Notes under the pieces: generated by a model
Seen by the model: the letters and a program-made list of their open reading frames with translations, nothing else
The model's database searches: none
What the model was told of the DNA's origin: nothing
Part shown: positions 5,867 through 9,308 of the stretch, in pieces
Position numbering within the stretch: position 1 is the first letter of the stretch
Layout of the letters: the number at the start of each line of letters is the position of its first letter
Assembly: GCA_947057505.1 (NCBI GenBank)
Contig: CAMSEM010000045.1
Coordinates: 1-9,308 of the forward strand
Direction: 5' to 3'
Origin: an uncultured Clostridium sp.
GTDB taxonomy: Bacteria > Bacillota > Clostridia > TANB77 > CAG-508
DNA: 9,308 nucleotides
Program-made: the position numbers and the translations under genes

Positions 5867-7105
5867 TTATTCCTCCCATTTTTTTAAAACAATAGAACTG
5901 TTATGCCCTCCAAATCCCAATGAGTTAGACATAGCATAATGAATTTGTACTTCTCTATTTTGGTTTGGTACAATATCTAGGTCACAGTTTTCGTCCTTTA
6001 CTTGATAATTAAGAGTTGCTGGTACATAGCCTTCTTGCAAAGCTTTTGCACATGCAATTGCTTCTACTGCTCCTGCTGCCCCTAAAAGGTGCCCTGTATT
6101 TCCTTTTGTTGAACTAACCATTACTTTTGTAGCATGGTCACCTAGAGCTGTTTTAATTGCCATAGTTTCTGTTTTGTCATTTAATGGTGTAGAGGTTCCA
6201 TGTGCATTGATATAGTCTATTTGCTCTGGTTTAATTTGTGCGTCTTTGATGGCATTCACCATAGCTCTTGCACCACCTTCACCATCTGGTGATGGTGAAG
6301 TAATGTGATAAGCATCTGAACTTACTCCATACCCTACTACTTCTGCATATATTTTGGCATTTCTCTTTTTTGCATGTTCTAATTCTTCTAAAACTAATAC
6401 TCCTGCACCTTCTCCCATAATAAATCCACTTCTTTCTTTATCAAATGGAATACTAGCTCTTTTAGGGTCCTTAGCTTGTGATAATGCTTTAATGTTGGCA
6501 AACCCAGCAATACCAGTTGGTGTGATTGAGGCTTCTGTTCCTCCTGCTAGAATGGCATCTTGGTAGCCATGTCTAATTAGTCTAAAGCTTTCTCCTATTG
6601 CATGTGTACTACTTGCACAAGCTGTTACTACACAAAAAGATTCTCCTTTTAGTCCTAAATCAATTGCTACATTTCCAGCAGCAATATTTGTAATACTCAT
6701 TGGAATATACATAGGAGAGATTCTGTCTGGTCCTTTTTCTACTAAGTTCTTATTTTGTTCTTCTAAAGTATTAAGTCCTCCCATTCCAGATCCAATAATG
6801 GTTCCAACTCTTGTCATATCTGTATTTTCTTTTGTTATTCCACTATCTTTTAAGGCTTCTCTTGCTGCTATCATTGCAAATTGGCAAAAGCGATCTAATC
6901 TTTTGCTTGCTTTTATTTCAAAGTGTTCTTCTGGATGATAATTTTTTACTTCTGCTGCTAGTTTTGCTTTTTGATTTTCGCTATCTAATAAAGTAATTGG
7001 ACCAATCCCACATTTACCTTGTTTAATTCCTTTCCAAAATTCTTCTACTTCATTTCCAATTGGAGTAATTGCCCCAATTCCTGTAATAACTACTCTACGA
7101 TTCAT
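5867..7105 (-). CDS. fabF: Beta-ketoacyl-[acyl-carrier-protein] synthase II
   Basis: FabF is the elongating condensing enzyme: it joins malonyl-ACP to a growing acyl chain with loss of CO2. The 412-residue length fits the KAS I/II family. The thiolase-fold Cys-His-His triad is present: Cys163 in VVTACASSTHAIG, His302 in INAHGTSTPLND and His339 in SSTKGNTGHLLGAAGA. The opening RRVVITGIGAITPIGN and the late NSLGFGGHNSSIV segment are typical. A ribosome binding site (AAAGGAAAAG) precedes the ATG, and only 27 bases separate it from fabG. FabB is a less likely name, because FabF is the usual elongation synthase in this gene order. The frame is intact. Confidence 0.96.
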   Translation of the reverse strand: MNRRVVITGIGAITPIGNEVEEFWKGIKQGKCGIGPITLLDSENQKAKLAAEVKNYHPEEHFEIKASKRLDRFCQFAMIAAREALKDSGITKENTDMTRVGTIIGSGMGGLNTLEEQNKNLVEKGPDRISPMYIPMSITNIAAGNVAIDLGLKGESFCVVTACASSTHAIGESFRLIRHGYQDAILAGGTEASITPTGIAGFANIKALSQAKDPKRASIPFDKERSGFIMGEGAGVLVLEELEHAKKRNAKIYAEVVGYGVSSDAYHITSPSPDGEGGARAMVNAIKDAQIKPEQIDYINAHGTSTPLNDKTETMAIKTALGDHATKVMVSSTKGNTGHLLGAAGAVEAIACAKALQEGYVPATLNYQVKDENCDLDIVPNQNREVQIHYAMSNSLGFGGHNSSIVLKKWEE

Positions 7106-7132
7106 TTTCTTTTCCTTTCTAATTTTTTAAAT

Positions 7133-7885
7133 TTACATGAGCATGCCACCATCTACATTAAGCACTTGCCCTGTGATATATGTATTTTCTTCATTTGCCA
7201 AAAAGTAGACTGCATTTGCTACTTCTCTAGCAGTTCCCATTTTCTTTAATGGAATTTGACCCTCTATTTGTTCTTTTATGGTATCTGATAATACGTTTGT
7301 CATATCTGTTTCAATAAATCCTGGTGCTATGCAATTGGCTAAAATATTTCTACTTGCTAGTTCTTTTGCAAGTGATTTGGTAAATCCAATAATTCCTGCT
7401 TTTGAGGCTGCATAATTACATTGACCACTATTGCCACTTACTCCTACTACTGATGATATATTTACAATTTTTCCATACCTTTTTTTCATCATATAAGGAA
7501 CTACATTTTTTGTCATATTAAAAGTTCCTTTTAAGTTTACTTCTATAACACTATCAAATTCTTCTTCTTTCATTCTCATTAGTAAGTTATCTTTGGTAAT
7601 TCCTGCATTATTTACTAGTACATCTATTTTTCCAAATTTTTCTATGGCTTTTTTTACTAATTGCTCACATGATGTGAAATCTATTACATTGCCTTTTATA
7701 AATAGTATTTCTATTTCTTGGTTTGCTTCTTTTTTCAATTCATTGGTTAATTCTTCTATATTTGTATTTTCTGAAACATAATTTAAAACTAGATTATATC
7801 CCTGTTTTGCAAACTTTTCTGCTACTTTTTTTCCAATTCCCCTTGAAGCACCTGTAATTAGGGCTACTCTTTTTTCTTCCATCAT
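7133..7885 (-). CDS. fabG: 3-oxoacyl-[acyl-carrier-protein] reductase FabG
   Basis: FabG reduces 3-oxoacyl-ACP to 3-hydroxyacyl-ACP with NADPH. It is a classical short-chain dehydrogenase of 250 residues. The dinucleotide-binding motif TGASRGIG spans 11-18 and NNAG spans 92-95. The catalytic set is Asn117, Ser145 (in VNISSVVG), Tyr158 and Lys162 (in CNYAASKAG). The protein ends DGGMLM. The start is either of two adjacent ATGs (7885 or 7882). Their Shine-Dalgarno sequence AAGGAGA lies 28 bases upstream, separated by a perfect hairpin; see the ribosome-binding feature. It follows fabD and precedes fabF, the standard order. Confidence 0.96.
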   Translation of the reverse strand: MMEEKRVALITGASRGIGKKVAEKFAKQGYNLVLNYVSENTNIEELTNELKKEANQEIEILFIKGNVIDFTSCEQLVKKAIEKFGKIDVLVNNAGITKDNLLMRMKEEEFDSVIEVNLKGTFNMTKNVVPYMMKKRYGKIVNISSVVGVSGNSGQCNYAASKAGIIGFTKSLAKELASRNILANCIAPGFIETDMTNVLSDTIKEQIEGQIPLKKMGTAREVANAVYFLANEENTYITGQVLNVDGGMLM

Positions 7886-7920
7886 ATCTAACTGTATGGT
7901 AAAACAACCATACTCTCCTT
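7886..7920 (-). promoter_or_regulatory. fabG ribosome binding site with a hairpin spacer
   Basis: On the mRNA strand AAGGAGA (7914-7920) is followed at once by GTATGGT, a six-base loop and ACCATAC (7894-7913), a perfect seven-pair stem. Eight bases (AGTTAGAT) then lead to the fabG ATG. The linear Shine-Dalgarno-to-ATG gap is about 28 bases, too long for normal initiation. With the hairpin folded, the gap shrinks to about 8-9 bases, the usual optimum. The sequence facts are direct; the hairpin-spacer mechanism is inference from similar cases such as phage T4 gene 38. Confidence 0.6.
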
Positions 7921-7949
7921 CCTTTTTATTTATTATTGTACTTTAGCTA

Positions 7950-8891
7950 TTAAATATTTTTGCCCAATGATTGTAATAGGTTATTTAAGTCTTCAACTGT
8001 TTGCACACTAAATATTTTCGCACCTTTGCACTGCCTTTTTACAAAACCAGAAAGTGCTTTTCCTGGTCCTATTTCTATATAAGTATCTATTCCTTCTTTT
8101 TGCATAGTTTCCATTGTTTTATCAAATCTAACTGGAGATATAATGTGCTTGGCTAAAATTTCTCTTATATTATCTGTTTTGCTATAAAAGCTACCATCTA
8201 TATTTTTAATAACTCTATTTTCTTTTATTGTAAAATTAGCTTCGTCTAAGCTTTGTCTATAACACTTGCTTGCTGTTTCTAATTTTGATGTATGAAATGG
8301 TCCACTTGTATTTAGTTTAATTACTTTTTTAGCACCTATATCTTGTAGATTTATAGTTAATTCTTCTATTGCCTTTTCTTCTCCTGTTACTACTGTTTGA
8401 CCTAAACAGTTATAATTAGCTGGCTCTACAAATCTTCCTTGTTTTTGTTGCTCCTCACATACTTGCTCTATTATTTTGGTATCTAACCCCATTACTGCTA
8501 TCATGCTATATTTTTCATTTGGTAATTTATGTGCCATAAAATAACTTCTTTTTTCTAAAAGTTTTATTCCTTCTTCTAAAGTTAAAATTTCACTATTAAT
8601 CAATGCTACATATTCACCTAAACTTAACCCTACATCAATTTGTGATGTTATGCCATATTTTTTTAGAACAGCTAAAATAGCAAGACTTGTTGTACTAATA
8701 GCAAGTTGTGTATTGATGGTATTACTTAGCTCTTCTAAACTTGATTCAAAGCACATTTTAGCTATATCCTTTTTTACCACTTTACTTGCTTTTTCATAAA
8801 CTACTCTTGCTTCTTCATATTTATCGAAAAAGTCTTTTCCCATTCCCACAAATTGTGCACCTTGACCTGGAAACATAAAGGCTATTTTCAT
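7950..8891 (-). CDS. fabD: Malonyl-CoA:[acyl-carrier-protein] S-malonyltransferase
   Basis: FabD transfers malonyl from CoA to ACP and so feeds the product of acetyl-CoA carboxylase into elongation. The 313-residue length is normal. FMFPGQGAQFVGMGKDF (5-21) is the N-terminal signature. The nucleophile elbow reads GLSLGEY (88-94) with Ser90, Arg115 binds the malonyl carboxylate, and His200 in GPFHTSKLE completes the catalytic pair. The elbow has Leu where E. coli FabD has His (GHSLG). The upstream site AAAGGA is about 12 bases from the ATG. It is the first gene of the cluster, after a 259-base leader, with 64 bases to fabG. Confidence 0.96.
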   Translation of the reverse strand: MKIAFMFPGQGAQFVGMGKDFFDKYEEARVVYEKASKVVKKDIAKMCFESSLEELSNTINTQLAISTTSLAILAVLKKYGITSQIDVGLSLGEYVALINSEILTLEEGIKLLEKRSYFMAHKLPNEKYSMIAVMGLDTKIIEQVCEEQQKQGRFVEPANYNCLGQTVVTGEEKAIEELTINLQDIGAKKVIKLNTSGPFHTSKLETASKCYRQSLDEANFTIKENRVIKNIDGSFYSKTDNIREILAKHIISPVRFDKTMETMQKEGIDTYIEIGPGKALSGFVKRQCKGAKIFSVQTVEDLNNLLQSLGKNI

Positions 8892-8968
8892 CTATTTTTT
8901 CATTCCTTTCGTTTTTTATTTTTCGTAATAAATATGCTATATTTTACTTTACTTTTTCATTTTTTTCT

Positions 8969-8998
8969 ATTAGTCTGACCGGTCAAGTTTAGGTTCAA
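8969..8998 (-). promoter_or_regulatory. Candidate fabD promoter with a TGACCGGTCA operator in its spacer
   Basis: TGACCGGTCA (8976-8985) is a perfect 10-bp palindrome 85 bases upstream of the fabD start. On the minus strand it lies between TTGAAC (8993-8998, -35-like) and ACTAAT (8969-8974, -10-like), with 18 bases between the boxes. A repressor bound there would block RNA polymerase. The half-site TTGAC also recalls FabT/MarR-type fatty-acid operators, but the flanks are not symmetric. The palindrome is directly seen; its role is inferred. Confidence 0.35.
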
Positions 8999-9051
8999 AA
9001 CGCAATTTTGCGTTTTCTTAGGGTATCAGCTGTATTCATTGATACTCTAAG
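8997..9051 (-). promoter_or_regulatory. Paired hairpins in the fab leader
   Basis: AAAACGCAA (8997-9005) and TTGCGTTTT (9008-9016) form a perfect nine-pair stem with a two-base centre. Directly beside it CTTAGGGTATCA (9017-9028) pairs with TGATACTCTAAG (9040-9051) at 11 of 12 positions around an 11-base loop. A 12-bp perfect palindrome AAGATTAATCTT (9049-9060) adjoins. If transcription starts upstream, these would lie in the 5' untranslated RNA. The TTTT ending the first stem gives a weak attenuator-like look, but no long T-run follows. The leader matches no riboswitch family known to me. Confidence 0.45.
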
Positions 9052-9072
9052 ATTAATCTTGTTTTAAGGTTC

Positions 9073-9099
9073 TATCTAAGTTTATCTAAGTTTATCTTA
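9073..9099. repeat. 10-bp tandem repeats beside the FapR-like palindrome
   Basis: TATCTAAGTT occurs at 9073-9082 and 9083-9092, followed by a partial third copy TATCTTA at 9093-9099. The array runs directly into the palindrome at 9097-9120. With a period of about one helical turn, these repeats could be stacked protein sites. That is inference only. Confidence 0.5.
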
Positions 9100-9120
9100 T
9101 TAGTTACAAATTACTAATAA
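9097..9120. promoter_or_regulatory. FapR-like interrupted palindrome upstream of fabD
   Basis: TTATTAGT (9097-9104) and ACTAATAA (9113-9120) are exact inverted complements with eight bases between them. The known FapR operator in Bacillus and relatives has TTAGTA and TACTAA-type half-sites in about 17 bp. Here TTAGT-N8-ACTAA spans 18 bp, so the half-sites agree but spacing and centre differ. FapR is a malonyl-CoA-responsive repressor of fatty-acid genes, so its position ahead of a fab-acc operon is apt. No fapR gene is in the window. Confidence 0.4.
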
Positions 9121-9150
9121 TGCATATAAACAATTAGTCTTATTGACAAC

Positions 9151-9207
9151 AAAAAAAGAGCTTTTAATGAACTATACTCCATTTAGTTGAGTTCATTAAA
9201 GCTCTTT
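9151..9207 (-). terminator. Rho-independent terminator of the gene upstream of the fab cluster
   Basis: AGTTCATTAAAGCTCTTT (9190-9207) pairs with its complement at 9155-9173, with one bulged base and a 16-base loop. On the minus strand the stem ends in a run of seven T residues (A7 at 9151-9157 on the plus strand), partly inside the stem. This is a classical intrinsic terminator. It lies 21 bases after the stop codon of the truncated gene at the right edge, which suggests that the fab operon starts from its own promoter further left. Confidence 0.85.
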
Positions 9208-9227
9208 CTTTGTCAGTTATTAAATTT

Positions 9228-9308
9228 TTAATAAATAGTTCCTTGTGGCTGTGTTACTTCATCTATAATTAAGACTCCATTATTTACATTTGCAAATTTT
9301 CTTGTACT
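9228..9308 (-). CDS. C-terminal 26 residues of an unrecognised protein
   Basis: The minus-strand frame is open from the window edge to TAA at 9228-9230. The visible tail includes NVNNGVLIIDEVTQPQGTIY. The composition looks protein-like and a strong terminator follows, which supports a real gene end. It does not resemble the C-terminus of FabH, FabK, ACP or a MarR regulator, the usual neighbours upstream of fabD. The family cannot be told from so little sequence. Confidence 0.6.
   Translation of the reverse strand, partial: STRKFANVNNGVLIIDEVTQPQGTIY

Noticed and set aside
8610..8632. FabD GLSLGEY in place of GHSLG as a sign of lost activity
   Set aside because: The catalytic Ser90, Arg115 and His200 are all present, and I recall GLSLG in other Firmicute FabD proteins. 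It is probably a normal family variant.
8889..8909. Three-codon mini-ORF (ATG AAA AAA TAG) abutting the fabD start
   Set aside because: In A-rich sequence this is likely to arise by chance, and AAAGGA directly abuts its ATG, leaving no spacing.

Overview
The window is one long minus-strand gene cluster for type II bacterial fatty-acid synthesis. Gene order, standard genetic code (TGG read as Trp, TGA used as stop), strong AT bias and strong AAGGAGG-type ribosome binding sites point to a low-GC Firmicute, probably an anaerobic Clostridia-type organism. The species cannot be fixed from this sequence.

Transcription runs from right to left. At the far right (9228-9308) lies the last 26 codons of an unrelated, unrecognised minus-strand gene, followed by a convincing Rho-independent terminator (9151-9207). 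The 259-base stretch 8892-9150 then forms the leader and control region of the fab cluster. It holds a 24-bp interrupted palindrome that resembles a FapR operator, adjoining 10-bp tandem repeats, two hairpins and a TGACCGGTCA palindrome. The genes follow in the order fabD, fabG, fabF, accB, fabZ, accC, accD, accA, fabI, all on the same strand, with spacers of 27 to 276 bases.

The genes fit together as a pathway. AccA, AccB, AccC and AccD make malonyl-CoA, and FabD moves the malonyl group to ACP. FabF condenses, FabG reduces the ketone, FabZ dehydrates and FabI reduces the double bond. ACP (acpP) and the initiating synthase FabH are not in the window and must be encoded elsewhere. The enoyl reductase is the SDR-type FabI, placed last in the cluster.

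The most notable departures from an ordinary fab operon are these. (1) accD carries a single-base (+1) frameshift in otherwise intact, conserved sequence. (2) A 208-bp element with perfect 18-bp terminal inverted repeats sits between accC and accD. (3) The fabG ribosome binding site is separated from its start by a perfect hairpin that would bring it to normal spacing. (4) A shared 24-bp TATAAT-containing motif lies 44-49 bases upstream of both accC and accD. (5) A perfect 16-bp-stem hairpin lies between accB and fabZ.

The left 373 bases, downstream of fabI, hold no recognised gene. They contain a possible 21-codon peptide ORF with an excellent ribosome binding site, several inverted repeats, and a GC-rich edge unlike the rest of the window. 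I see no wholly new multi-gene system here. The novelty lies in the non-coding elements and the accD lesion.
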